Shown here one piece after another: positions 35,150-43,931 of a DNA stretch of 64,000 nucleotides. Position numbers and translations under genes: made by a program. The stretch spans positions 930,001-994,000 of the forward strand of contig NZ_CP065217.1 in assembly GCF_015767675.1 (NCBI RefSeq), written 5' to 3'. The notes beneath the pieces were generated by a model. It was not told the origin of the DNA. It did not search any database and saw only the letters and a program-made list of their open reading frames with translations. Each line of letters starts with the position of its first letter. The stretch's first letter is position 1. Origin of the DNA: Vibrio navarrensis (GTDB lineage: Bacteria > Pseudomonadota > Gammaproteobacteria > Enterobacterales > Vibrionaceae).

Positions 35150-36329
35150 GAGTGAGTCCAAAAATTAGCGCAATGTTGTTGCCACCAAAGGCGAATGAGT
35201 TGCTTAAAATCGCTTTCTTCTTAAGCTTGGTAGGCGTTTCCACCAAGCGGATTGCAATATCTTCTGCTTTGTTCTGGCATCCTTGCTGCGGCAAATCCAG
35301 ATCGTATTTGAGGATGTTCCAAGCGATAGCCGCTTCTACCGCGCTGGCGGCGCCCAAGGTATGACCGGTGAGATGCTTGGTTGAGCTGACGGGCACTTTG
35401 TCACCAAATACACGATAGATGGCTTTGCTTTCCATGCTGTCGTTGAGTGGGGTAGCAGTACCGTGTGCGTTGACATAGCCAATATCCTCGGCAGAAAGAT
35501 GGGCATCGAGCAGTGCCTTTTGCATCGCTTCTTCAGCGCCGTTGCCTTGAGGATGAGGTGCGGAAATATGGTGCGCATCTGAGCTGTCGCCGCAGCCAAG
35601 CAGAGCGACATCACTGGATTCTAAGCTCAGCAACATAAAAGCCGCTGCTTCGCCGATATTAATCCCATCGCGATCGGCACTAAAGGGCTGACAATGCTGG
35701 TTTGACAATGCTTCTAAACCGTTAAAACCGTTGAGGGTTAGACGGCACAGGGTGTCTACGCCGCCGACAATCACAGCATCGGCCATACCCGTTTGCAACA
35801 AGCGTTTGGCCGAGATAAACACGCGGCCGCTGGATGAACAAGCGGTCGAGATGGCGTAGCTTGGGCCTGTGAGGGCGAAATAGTCGGCGACAAAATCACT
35901 GACGTTGCCGAGTTCTTGTTTTCGGTAGTGAAAACTGTGAGGAAATGCACCGCTTTGGATCTTCTCTCGATAGGCGATTTCACCGTCGGCAATGCCGGAG
36001 GTGCTTGAGCCGATGACAACCGCGATACGATGACAGCCAAAGCGCTGCTTGGCTTGCTCGACTTGCGCTGCAATTTGTTTTAACGCTGAGAGCGCTAGAC
36101 GGTTGTTGCGTGTGTCATAATCCGTCAGTTGCAGCGGCATGTCAGGCAAAGGTTGGGTCACTTTTCCGACGACCGTTGCGGTTTGAGTGTTGAGCAGCGA
36201 AGGCTCAACGATCATTTGTTCGCTGCGGTTTAGCGCTAGGCATTGATGGATCTGCTCTGGGGTTGAACCTAATGCAGAATGAAAGCCACAGCCATGAATA
36301 TAAATGGGTTGAAAAGAGTGCGAATTCAT
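35142..36329 (-). CDS. apeO: Aryl polyene beta-ketoacyl-ACP synthase (ApeO type)
   Basis: This 395-residue ketosynthase has active-site Cys in STACSSSGRVF, His in NAHGTATPLND and His in LTGHTLGAAS. ApeO is reported to pair with the chain-length-factor-like ApeC, so this should be the chain-elongating heterodimer subunit. It lies just before apeP, with an 8-base overlap. The NSFAFGGNNIALIFG end is normal. Confidence 0.92.
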   Translation of the reverse strand: MNSHSFQPIYIHGCGFHSALGSTPEQIHQCLALNRSEQMIVEPSLLNTQTATVVGKVTQPLPDMPLQLTDYDTRNNRLALSALKQIAAQVEQAKQRFGCHRIAVVIGSSTSGIADGEIAYREKIQSGAFPHSFHYRKQELGNVSDFVADYFALTGPSYAISTACSSSGRVFISAKRLLQTGMADAVIVGGVDTLCRLTLNGFNGLEALSNQHCQPFSADRDGINIGEAAAFMLLSLESSDVALLGCGDSSDAHHISAPHPQGNGAEEAMQKALLDAHLSAEDIGYVNAHGTATPLNDSMESKAIYRVFGDKVPVSSTKHLTGHTLGAASAVEAAIAWNILKYDLDLPQQGCQNKAEDIAIRLVETPTKLKKKAILSNSFAFGGNNIALIFGLTHE

Positions 36330-36343
36330 TTGGCTTATTACAG

Positions 36344-36952
36344 TTAGGGTTGTGTTATCTGGTAGTTGAGCGTCTCAATGGTAATACTGTAGTGATTTTG
36401 CACCGAGTAAAAATGGACAGTGCCGTCAAAACCGCGGCCATTCTCATACTCAATCTGGAGCGTCTCTTTCCCGTTATTATCAATGATGGTGCGCTGATTG
36501 GTGCTATCAATAAGTTGCCACTTTACCTGATTTAGCGGTGCTTCCCAAGCTTGTTGCGGCCAGAGCGTGATCATCAGATTAAAAAGAACCTGCTCCGGCT
36601 GCGGTAGGGTATTTTCTAACCCGCTTAAGACTTGCGTTTCTATCTCGCCATCTTGATAAGTTAGTGAGAGCAGCCGTGTTCCCCACGACGAGAAACCCGC
36701 CAACACCACTTTATTCGCATCGACTTGCAACTGTACAGGAAGCTGCTGGGTCTGCTGGCCTTGTTCTGCCTGCCACGTGGCCGTGATGAGCTGAGTGGCG
36801 CTGATATGTTGGCCCAGTTCACTTGGTGAGGGTAAGGTGACCTTGACCTCTGGCGTTATCTGCACTGTTGAAAGTGGAGCAGACGGTGTCAGAGCGCATC
36901 CTTGCAGCACAAAGCTGACGATGGCCAAAAGCCATAAGCGTGAAAGCGTCAC
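36344..36952 (-). CDS. apeN: DUF3261-type lipoprotein of the APE locus
   Basis: This 202-residue protein has a signal peptide with lipobox LQGC (Cys about residue 19), followed by a beta-rich domain resembling DUF3261 proteins, which occur in APE clusters between the MMPL exporter and ketosynthase genes. It is probably an outer-membrane lipoprotein that receives or stabilises the pigment, which is inference from context. Its start overlaps the apeM stop by the ATGA pattern. Symbol assigned by position. Confidence 0.75.
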   Translation of the reverse strand: MTLSRLWLLAIVSFVLQGCALTPSAPLSTVQITPEVKVTLPSPSELGQHISATQLITATWQAEQGQQTQQLPVQLQVDANKVVLAGFSSWGTRLLSLTYQDGEIETQVLSGLENTLPQPEQVLFNLMITLWPQQAWEAPLNQVKWQLIDSTNQRTIIDNNGKETLQIEYENGRGFDGTVHFYSVQNHYSITIETLNYQITQP

Positions 36953-39258
36953 GATGATTTTCCTTTGTTGTCAATCGCCATTGGTGCCAGAAGCCATGCG
37001 ACAAAAATGCCACTTAGGACCGTTAGGCCAAAACTGTGAATGGCGTGTGTGGCACTCAGTGCTAGCAGGCCAAACGACAGCAGGGTGGTGATGGCGGAGA
37101 GTGTCACCGCGAGCAAGGTGCTGTGACTTGCTTGTTGCTCGGCAAAAAACAAGGTGTAGTCGATACCAATGCCAATCACCAACACCAGCGCAAGCAGGTT
37201 AAACAGATTGAGTGTGGAGCCAGTGAACACAGATACTGCCAGACCAGCAAGGCAGGCGATGAGACATGGTAGAACGATGCGCACGCTGTGTCGCACTCCG
37301 TAGCGCCAACTGAGTAAGCTGAAGATAACCAGCAGAGCGGCGCCGATGAGTTCCATCACTTTGAGGCGATACTGGCTAAGCAGCTGCGAGATATCTTCTG
37401 TTTTGTTGAGATAAAGGATTTCGGCATCTTGCTCGGCAAACTGTTTGATTGCGCTTGAATCACTGACTTCTTTGAGCAAAATTGCGGCAGAAACCTTTTC
37501 GTCGATCAGCCCAAGATACATAAAACGCACCGGCTCGGAGACGGGAGATTGCAGATAATCTTGTAAAAAGACCGGATCAAAAGCCGCATCGAAGCTGGCG
37601 ACCTGCTTGAGCCCCAAACTTTGGCTCAGTGAGCCGGAAAACCCCTGATAAAGCGCTTTGATTAACTGATAATCCTGCTGCTGCTGGGTGACCGAATGGA
37701 TCGTTTGTGCAAGGCTTTGATGAGCAGAAATGAGCCCCTTATGTTGCCAATCGGCCAGCGTGGGTTCCAGTGACTCTAAGCGCTGCAGCAGTTTTTCGTT
37801 GTTCTCGGCGCGAACAAGCAACATTTGCTGTGAGGCGTGCACGCCAGTGAGCTGTGCGATGACACTCTCTTGGCTCTTGAGCTGTGGCGGCAGTGCTTGC
37901 AACTGGCGGATATCATCGTCGTAACGGATCTGGGTAACGGCGAGTAGGCTGGCTAGGGCAATAGCTGCGGGAAGATAAACAGCGACGCGTTTTTGTTGCC
38001 AGCAGGCAAGCCAAGCCTGCCAGAGAGCAAGGCCCGGTAAAGAGCGTTCTTTTGATGGGCGCGCAGCCAGCCAGGGATACCAAGCGACAACGGTTAAGTA
38101 GGCAGCAAGAAGGCCTGTTGCGGAGAAAAGCGCAAGCTGCTGTAAACCGGGAAAAGGCGCAATCAGTAAGCCCAAATACCCAATTAAACTGGTGATCAAA
38201 CCTAAGGTGATGGCGGCAAAAATGTGTTGCAGCCCCGAGATGCTGTGCCACTTTCTGCCAGCGGCTAAGCGGTCAGTGAGGTAGTGAAACGCGTAGTCAA
38301 TCGAAACGCCAATCAGGCTGGCACCAAAGACCAAACTGAACAGATGAACTTTGCCAAACAGCCACAAGGTGACACAAAACGCCACCAGTAGCCCGATAGT
38401 GATAGACAGCAGGGCGAGTAGCAGTGGGGTGGCGCTACGAAACACCCAAAGCATCAATAGTACAATGCCTGCAAGCGATGCCATGCCAATGGTGCTGATC
38501 TCTTGCTTGGCGCTTTGAGTGCCAAAATCGGCGTAAAACAGCACCCCCGTATGGTAAAACTCACTACCCGTCTGAGTCGACAGTTGCTGTTGCCACTGTG
38601 AAATCTGCGCGACCGCGCGTTGGGCATCCAAACTGTACGGCGAATCGGCTAATTGTGCGCTGAGCAACACATAGGTGGTGTGATCTTTCTCCAGGGTGAG
38701 GAATCCATCGCGTACCTTAAACGTGCCCGCGCGCTGTGAGAGCTCATTGAGATAATCACGAAACATCAGAAAAGGATCGTTAGCGAGCTCAGTGCCAGTC
38801 ACGCCGGAAAAGGGGTTATACAACGACTGAATCACGTATTGCACTTGCTGCTGGGGTTGTTCATTGAGCCTTTGTCGCTGCTGTGCAGTGAGAAACTGAA
38901 AGCGATGAGTGAAATAGTAGTTGGCCCACTGCTGCTGAGCGTTGGCATCAATCTCGCCAATCACTTGATGGAAATAGCCGCTTTGTTGCAGCTTTTCCGC
39001 CAGTTGGCGACTGGCTAAAAAAGCAGAGGAGGCGTCTTGGTTAGCCACCACAAACACCACCTGTTTGCCCATCGAATCAGCCATGTGCGAGAAGGCTTGT
39101 TCGGCCACGGGATTTTGTTTGTCTTGTGGCAAAAGCTTGAGAATATCCGTTTCGATCGGGGCGCTTGCGCTTTGGTTCCACAGTTTCAGCAGTAGAATGA
39201 GCGCGGCGATCACGAGTGCAAGCCAGCCAAAGGCGAAGAGAGGAGATTTAAAACGCAA
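36949..39258 (-). CDS. apeM: MMPL/RND-family exporter of the APE locus
   Basis: This 769-residue protein has the two-fold RND/MMPL plan: a transmembrane segment, a large periplasmic loop (about 30-230), a bundle of helices (about 250-400), a second loop (about 430-620) and a second bundle to the end. ASLIGVSIDYAFHYLTDRL and VIGIGIDYTLFFAE are the duplicated helix-4 motifs, each with an Asp-Tyr typical of proton-coupled MMPL proteins. It probably moves the lipid-linked polyene from the inner membrane toward LolA-like ApeL. 11 bases overlap apeL. Confidence 0.88.
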   Translation of the reverse strand: MRFKSPLFAFGWLALVIAALILLLKLWNQSASAPIETDILKLLPQDKQNPVAEQAFSHMADSMGKQVVFVVANQDASSAFLASRQLAEKLQQSGYFHQVIGEIDANAQQQWANYYFTHRFQFLTAQQRQRLNEQPQQQVQYVIQSLYNPFSGVTGTELANDPFLMFRDYLNELSQRAGTFKVRDGFLTLEKDHTTYVLLSAQLADSPYSLDAQRAVAQISQWQQQLSTQTGSEFYHTGVLFYADFGTQSAKQEISTIGMASLAGIVLLMLWVFRSATPLLLALLSITIGLLVAFCVTLWLFGKVHLFSLVFGASLIGVSIDYAFHYLTDRLAAGRKWHSISGLQHIFAAITLGLITSLIGYLGLLIAPFPGLQQLALFSATGLLAAYLTVVAWYPWLAARPSKERSLPGLALWQAWLACWQQKRVAVYLPAAIALASLLAVTQIRYDDDIRQLQALPPQLKSQESVIAQLTGVHASQQMLLVRAENNEKLLQRLESLEPTLADWQHKGLISAHQSLAQTIHSVTQQQQDYQLIKALYQGFSGSLSQSLGLKQVASFDAAFDPVFLQDYLQSPVSEPVRFMYLGLIDEKVSAAILLKEVSDSSAIKQFAEQDAEILYLNKTEDISQLLSQYRLKVMELIGAALLVIFSLLSWRYGVRHSVRIVLPCLIACLAGLAVSVFTGSTLNLFNLLALVLVIGIGIDYTLFFAEQQASHSTLLAVTLSAITTLLSFGLLALSATHAIHSFGLTVLSGIFVAWLLAPMAIDNKGKSS

Positions 39259-39868
39259 ACTGCTGCTGCTCCGTGCTGGTCAATTGAGCGGGTTGATGGC
39301 TGTGTGCTTGGAAATGTATTTCGCTGCGATCGCCACGTTTTTCCAGCAGTTCAATCTGCTCTATCTCATCTTCGCCCTGCAAAACAATACGCTCAAACAC
39401 CGCATTTAAAGGGGCGGATTTTGGCGCTAAGGTCAGCGTCCATTTGGCATCATCGGTGCTGAGTGACAGGTCAAACTCGTTTTGTAAGGCGTTGGTATCG
39501 CCATGAAATACGGCTAAAAAAATCCGGCTGAAGTAAAATGCCATCGGATTTTGTGCCGACGTGATCACCTCTGGCGCTTGACCAGCAATACTCTGCCTGA
39601 GTTTATCTTGTGTCAGCACCAAATTGACCGGAAACGGCGCTGTTTGTTGCCACAGCAAACCGTGCTGCTTATCCAACACAAACTGACCTTGCGAGCTGAG
39701 GGGCTGGGCAAACATCTGCAAATGGCGAAGCTGGGTAAACTGGCCGCGCACCAGAGCATGACTAGAGAGCTGCTTTTGCAGCGAATCTAGGTTGTCCACC
39801 TTGGCAAAGGTGACGAAAGAGAACAGGCTTAGCAGTAGACAAAGCGGTTTTTTCAAGCGGTTTAGCAT
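39248..39868 (-). CDS. apeL: LolA-like periplasmic carrier
   Basis: This protein of about 206 residues has a signal peptide (LCLLLSLFSFVTFA) and the half-barrel fold of LolA, the lipoprotein carrier (GQFTQLRHLQMF, GQFVLDKQHGLLWQ). In APE loci it is thought to carry the hydrophobic product across the periplasm. The start at 39868 (MLNRLKKP) overlaps the apeK stop; an upstream ATG at 39892 would prepend eight residues before the signal peptide. Confidence 0.82.
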   Translation of the reverse strand: MLNRLKKPLCLLLSLFSFVTFAKVDNLDSLQKQLSSHALVRGQFTQLRHLQMFAQPLSSQGQFVLDKQHGLLWQQTAPFPVNLVLTQDKLRQSIAGQAPEVITSAQNPMAFYFSRIFLAVFHGDTNALQNEFDLSLSTDDAKWTLTLAPKSAPLNAVFERIVLQGEDEIEQIELLEKRGDRSEIHFQAHSHQPAQLTSTEQQQFAF

Positions 39869-40308
39869 TGATATTTTCCATGCTGATGCCACTGTGCCAC
39901 ACGCTCAAGGAGTGCCGCTGGCGAGGCAAGGCGCATCTCTTTGTCTTCAATCCCCACCGCCACTTGGGTGGTGTGGCCTTTTGTCATGCGTTGACCAGTC
40001 TGAGCATCGTAGATTTCATAGTGGACACGCAGCCGATTTTCCCATTCCGTCAGGCGGGCTTTGACCCGAATCGGATGATTAAACGCAATGGCTCGGACAT
40101 ACTTTACCTGAACATCAATCACTGGCCACATAAAGCCCGATTCGGTCATTTTGAGATAGCCGTAATCGATTTTCTCCATCATTACCCGGCGAGCTTCTTC
40201 AAAAAAGCGAAAATAGTTACCGTGATAAATCACGCCCATCGGATCGGCGTCTTGAAAGGAGGTGACCAACGTCACCTCCGCTTCCAGAGGGTAAAGTATG
40301 TCTGTCAT
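39862..40308 (-). CDS. apeK: Hotdog thioesterase (YbgC-like)
   Basis: This 148-residue 4HBT-family acyl thioesterase has the motif DADPMGVIYHGNYFRFFEEA, where the Asp and His/Asn region form the active site. It may release the finished chain or edit mis-loaded ACP; APE thioesterase function is not settled. It starts 8 bases after the ammonia-lyase gene and ends overlapping apeL. Confidence 0.86.
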   Translation of the reverse strand: MTDILYPLEAEVTLVTSFQDADPMGVIYHGNYFRFFEEARRVMMEKIDYGYLKMTESGFMWPVIDVQVKYVRAIAFNHPIRVKARLTEWENRLRVHYEIYDAQTGQRMTKGHTTQVAVGIEDKEMRLASPAALLERVAQWHQHGKYQC

Positions 40309-40316
40309 AGAACCTC

Positions 40317-41861
40317 TTAATACAATGACCAGTGGCGCTGTTGAATACGCGTGATAAAGTGGCGCAGGTCCTTCTCTAGCGGGCGATCTTCGCTTACAAA
40401 ATCAAACTCTTCCAACACGTGAGCGCACATCGCACGCAGTTGGTCGCTCATATGTTGCTGGTTCAACTCACCGCGACGACGACGAATTTCGATCGCTTGT
40501 GTGGCGGCAAGCAACGAGGCTGCGGCCACTTGTTCCGTCAGCTCCAGTACACGTAGACAATCGCGCGCGGCGATAGTGCCCATGCTCACTTTGTCTTGGT
40601 TGTGACATTCAGTTGAACGTGAGAACACGCTGGCTGGCATGGTGTGCTTCAGTGCTTCTGCTGTCCAAGCGGAAATGCCGATCTGCACCGCTTTAAAACC
40701 GTGGTTGATCGGTTTGCGCTCGCCTTCAGCACCACTTAGGTTAAATGGTAGGCCGTTATTGAACTTATAGTCCATTAACTGCGCCATTTGTCTGTCCAGC
40801 AGATCCGCCAAGTTGGCAATCGCCGTTTTTAGCGTGTCCATCGCCATAGCGATGTGGCCGCCGTAGAAATGGCCGCCGTGCAGAACGCGTTCATTGTCGC
40901 CATCGATGATGGGGTTGTCATTGGCGCTGTTGAGCTCGTTTTCGATCAATTGGCGCAGCCAAGGCAGGGCGTCTTGCACCATGCCAATCACATGTGGCGC
41001 ACAGCGCAGCGAGTAGCGATCTTGCAGACGGTCACTGTTACGCGGCGGTTGTTCAGCCTTAAGATCGGCACGCAGCCACGCCGCGATCTGTTGCTGACCT
41101 GGGTGCGGTTTGACGGCAAAAAGGGCTTCATCGAAATGGAAGTCATTGCCTTGCATGCCAACCGAAACCATCGCGGTGATTTTGCTTATAAGCTGAGTGA
41201 GATATTCGGCCCGTTTAAACGCTAGACAAGCGAGTGCGGTCATGACCGAGGTGCCGTTCATCAGCGCCAAACCTTCTTTTGGCCGCAGCTTAATAGGCTG
41301 GATCCCCAGCTCAGCAAACACCTCCGCGGTGGCACGTTCTTGGCCGCGATATAACACTTCGCGCTCGCCAATCAAGGCCGCTGCAAGATAGGAGAGCGGC
41401 GTGAGATCGCCACTAGCGCCGACCGAACCTTCTTCTGGGATGCGCGGGGCGATGTCGTGATTGATCAGCGTGACAATCTGCTTGAGTAGCTCGTGACTCA
41501 CGCCAGAAACACCTTGCGCGAGTGAGCAAAGCCGTGTCGCCAGTACCGCGCGCGCTTGTTCATGAGTGAGTACTTTGCCAAGGCCGCAGCCGTGAAAGCG
41601 AGTTAAGTGCAGCGGAAGCTCTTCAACCAGTTGGCTTGGAATTGCCACAGTACAAGAGTCACCATATCCGGTGGTGACACCGTAGATAACGCCTTCTTCT
41701 TTGAGTAACTTCTCTAAAAAAGCCACGCCACGGTCGATTTTGGCGTTGAACTGGGCTGAGTCATTTAAGCGGGCTTTTGCCCCCTGTGCAATTGCGCTGA
41801 CGTCTTCAATCGTCAGGCGTCCCTGCCCAAAGGTGATGTTATGTTCTGTTTGCGTTGTCAT
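40317..41861 (-). CDS. Aromatic amino acid ammonia-lyase (HAL/TAL superfamily) of the APE locus
   Basis: This 514-residue member of the MIO-dependent lyase family has the Ala-Ser-Gly triad that forms the MIO electrophile at residues 149-151 (GSVGASGDLTPL). Tyr60 is in VIYGVTTGYG, Asn202 in ALMNGT, and a QDRYSLR segment is present. The selectivity pair, which is Ser-His in histidine ammonia-lyases, His-Leu in the best-known tyrosine lyase and Phe-Leu in phenylalanine lyases, is Phe89-His90 here. No hutU, hutI or hutG genes are near, so histidine degradation is unlikely. Deamination of tyrosine to p-coumarate as starter precursor fits the locus best, but the substrate is inferred. It sits between apeJ and apeK and overlaps apeJ by 23 bases. 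Confidence 0.85.
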   Translation of the reverse strand: MTTQTEHNITFGQGRLTIEDVSAIAQGAKARLNDSAQFNAKIDRGVAFLEKLLKEEGVIYGVTTGYGDSCTVAIPSQLVEELPLHLTRFHGCGLGKVLTHEQARAVLATRLCSLAQGVSGVSHELLKQIVTLINHDIAPRIPEEGSVGASGDLTPLSYLAAALIGEREVLYRGQERATAEVFAELGIQPIKLRPKEGLALMNGTSVMTALACLAFKRAEYLTQLISKITAMVSVGMQGNDFHFDEALFAVKPHPGQQQIAAWLRADLKAEQPPRNSDRLQDRYSLRCAPHVIGMVQDALPWLRQLIENELNSANDNPIIDGDNERVLHGGHFYGGHIAMAMDTLKTAIANLADLLDRQMAQLMDYKFNNGLPFNLSGAEGERKPINHGFKAVQIGISAWTAEALKHTMPASVFSRSTECHNQDKVSMGTIAARDCLRVLELTEQVAAASLLAATQAIEIRRRRGELNQQHMSDQLRAMCAHVLEEFDFVSEDRPLEKDLRHFITRIQQRHWSLY

Positions 41862-43548
41862 GTTGCTGATCTGTCAGGTTCCAAAAATCGAAAAAGTTAT
41901 ACCACTGCAAAGGAGCTTGCAGCGTGTAATGTTCTAAGCGTTGCGCGTATTGTTGCACAACCATTTCTAAAGCGGCCTGTCTCTCTTTGCGAGGCAGAAC
42001 AATTTTGTCGCTAAAATGCTCGAAATAGACATCAAAATGCGCTGTGGAACTGGTGTCATCCCGTAAACCAAACAACAAATAAACCGGTGCTTTTAAGATG
42101 GACGCCAGCATAAATGGCCCCTGAGGGAAAGGTGCTGGCTTGCCGAGAAAATCGGCCCAGACCGCTCGGCTCTCTTTGCTGGTGGAGGTGCGGTCGCCGA
42201 CAATCACTATCCACTCACCTTGCTCAATTTTCTGTTGCAGCAAGATAGCGGTGTCCGGCCCTAACGAACTTACTTGGATCAAGTTCAGCTCCGAGCTCGG
42301 ATTCACCGCTTTCATCACTGCGTTAAAGCGCTCGGCATGCTCAGTGAACACCAGCGCATTGATCTTGACGTCAGTATGGCGTCGCCCCAGTGCGCGACAC
42401 AGCTCAAGGTTGCCTAAATGTGAGCCTAAGATCACCACGCCCTGCTTATTCGCGACCATTTGGTCGAACTGTTGTTGGCCGTGAATAGTAAGATTGTGCG
42501 CTGAAAAGTCACCTTTCCACGCGGCCAGTTTGTCGAGCATGGTGTGACCAAACGAGAGCAAATGATTGTAACTGGTGAGGTGGTCGGGTAGCTCGATCTG
42601 CTTGTCACTGGCGTAGTGTTGCAACTGGGCCAAATAGGTTTGCGAGGCGCTTTTTGCCTGCTTGCCTGTGGCATGGTAGTAGCCGATCACTAAACGCAAA
42701 ATTAGGTTGAAAGTCGGCCTGCCAAGCAGAGTGTAAATCGCCAGCAGCAGCTTAATCCCGAGCACGGTGCCTTTTTCCTGCTGTTTGGACCAATGGGTTC
42801 TTAGTTGCGAATTGGGCTTTTTTCGGCCTAGAAGTTTGGGAATACGCGGCAACATGCCGAAAAATAGCCGAGTGTGCATCCAACTGATTTTGACATTGTC
42901 CCACAGCGCATCGAAGTGGGAGATGCCGCCTTCGGGGTAAATGACCCGAGTTTCGATAAACTCAATGTCGCTCCCTTCCCAGTACATCCGCACTAAGATC
43001 TCGATATCAAAATCCATCCGACTGCCAATTCGGTACTTATTGAGCACGCTGACGGTTTTCGCCACCGGGTAGGCGCGAAAACCGCACATGCTGTCTTCGA
43101 TGGCCAAGGATAAGGTTTCAATCCATACCCAAACGTGCGTCACGTAGCGTCCATAGAGTCGAGATTTAGGCACGCTCGCATCGTAAATCGGCTTGCCGGA
43201 GATGAGGCGCTCGGGATGCCTTTGAGACGTTTCAAGCAGTTTTGGCAGAGCTTGAATATCATGCTGCCCATCGGAGTCAATCTGGATAGCATGAGTAAAA
43301 CCGAGTTTATTGGCATGGCGAATCCCCGCCATGACTGCGCCACCTTTGCCTTGGTTGTGCGCCAGCCTGACCAAATGAACATTGTCGCGCTTTGCTTGCC
43401 GCTCAAGTTGCTGCTGTGTAATGAGGTTACTGCCGTCATCAACCAAAATAATCGGCAGTTGGTATGGCAGTAGGGCATCAATGACCTGACCAACGGTGCT
43501 ACCGTGGTTGTAGCATGGGATCAAAAAGCAAGCGTGGTAATTACTCAC
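41839..43548 (-). CDS. apeJ: Glycosyltransferase-acyltransferase fusion (ApeJ type)
   Basis: This 569-residue bifunctional protein has an N-terminal GT2-type domain, about residues 1-235 (FLIPCYNHGSTVGQVI, LVDDGSN and the metal-binding QIDSDGQHD). The C-terminal LpxL/HtrB-like lysophospholipid acyltransferase domain spans about 290-560 (GSHLGNLELCRALG with the HX4E motif; VIVGDRTS). Such fusions are standard in APE loci and are thought to attach the polyene acyl group to a sugar or lipid anchor. Order and spacing match APE clusters. It overlaps apeI by 8 bases. Confidence 0.9.
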   Translation of the reverse strand: MSNYHACFLIPCYNHGSTVGQVIDALLPYQLPIILVDDGSNLITQQQLERQAKRDNVHLVRLAHNQGKGGAVMAGIRHANKLGFTHAIQIDSDGQHDIQALPKLLETSQRHPERLISGKPIYDASVPKSRLYGRYVTHVWVWIETLSLAIEDSMCGFRAYPVAKTVSVLNKYRIGSRMDFDIEILVRMYWEGSDIEFIETRVIYPEGGISHFDALWDNVKISWMHTRLFFGMLPRIPKLLGRKKPNSQLRTHWSKQQEKGTVLGIKLLLAIYTLLGRPTFNLILRLVIGYYHATGKQAKSASQTYLAQLQHYASDKQIELPDHLTSYNHLLSFGHTMLDKLAAWKGDFSAHNLTIHGQQQFDQMVANKQGVVILGSHLGNLELCRALGRRHTDVKINALVFTEHAERFNAVMKAVNPSSELNLIQVSSLGPDTAILLQQKIEQGEWIVIVGDRTSTSKESRAVWADFLGKPAPFPQGPFMLASILKAPVYLLFGLRDDTSSTAHFDVYFEHFSDKIVLPRKERQAALEMVVQQYAQRLEHYTLQAPLQWYNFFDFWNLTDQQHDNANRT

Positions 43549-43912
43549 TAGGGTTCCCCAACTTCATTTTTCCAGTAGAGTGATTGACCACTGTGCCATT
43601 TCGTTGTGACGTGTAGGCAAACTGCAATTTTTGTTTTTCGTCATCCCATTTGAGCTGTAGCGACACTTCGCTATCTGGCAGAATCGGTTCTTGGAATTTG
43701 ATCACTTCCATGCCTTTAAAGGAAGGTGGCGTATGCAAAAACTCCTTGGCATAAGCGACCGCCCAATCAATTTGGGTCACGCCCGGCAACAACGGAAAAT
43801 GACTAAAGTGACCGGAAAAGTCCAGTATGTCGTGATCAACACGCAAATGCAGTGTGGCTTGGTTTTGTTCGACCATAACGGATAACAGCGTTGGCTTTCT
43901 TTTTGGGGTCAT
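43541..43912 (-). CDS. apeI: Aryl polyene dehydratase, FabZ-like (ApeI type)
   Basis: This 123-residue hotdog protein has FSGHFSHFPLLPGVTQIDWA, the FabZ-type motif with the catalytic His. Forms an active dehydratase with ApeP in characterised systems. The start ATG at 43912 is 19 bases from the upstream apeH stop. Confidence 0.88.
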   Translation of the reverse strand: MTPKRKPTLLSVMVEQNQATLHLRVDHDILDFSGHFSHFPLLPGVTQIDWAVAYAKEFLHTPPSFKGMEVIKFQEPILPDSEVSLQLKWDDEKQKLQFAYTSQRNGTVVNHSTGKMKLGNPSE

Positions 43913-43931
43913 GATGTTCTATTTTTTGTCA

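Noticed and set aside
40317..41861. hutH of histidine degradation
   Set aside because: The protein is a HAL-superfamily enzyme, but no hutU, hutI, hutG or hutC is nearby, the selectivity pair differs from Ser-His, and it overlaps apeJ inside a polyene operon.
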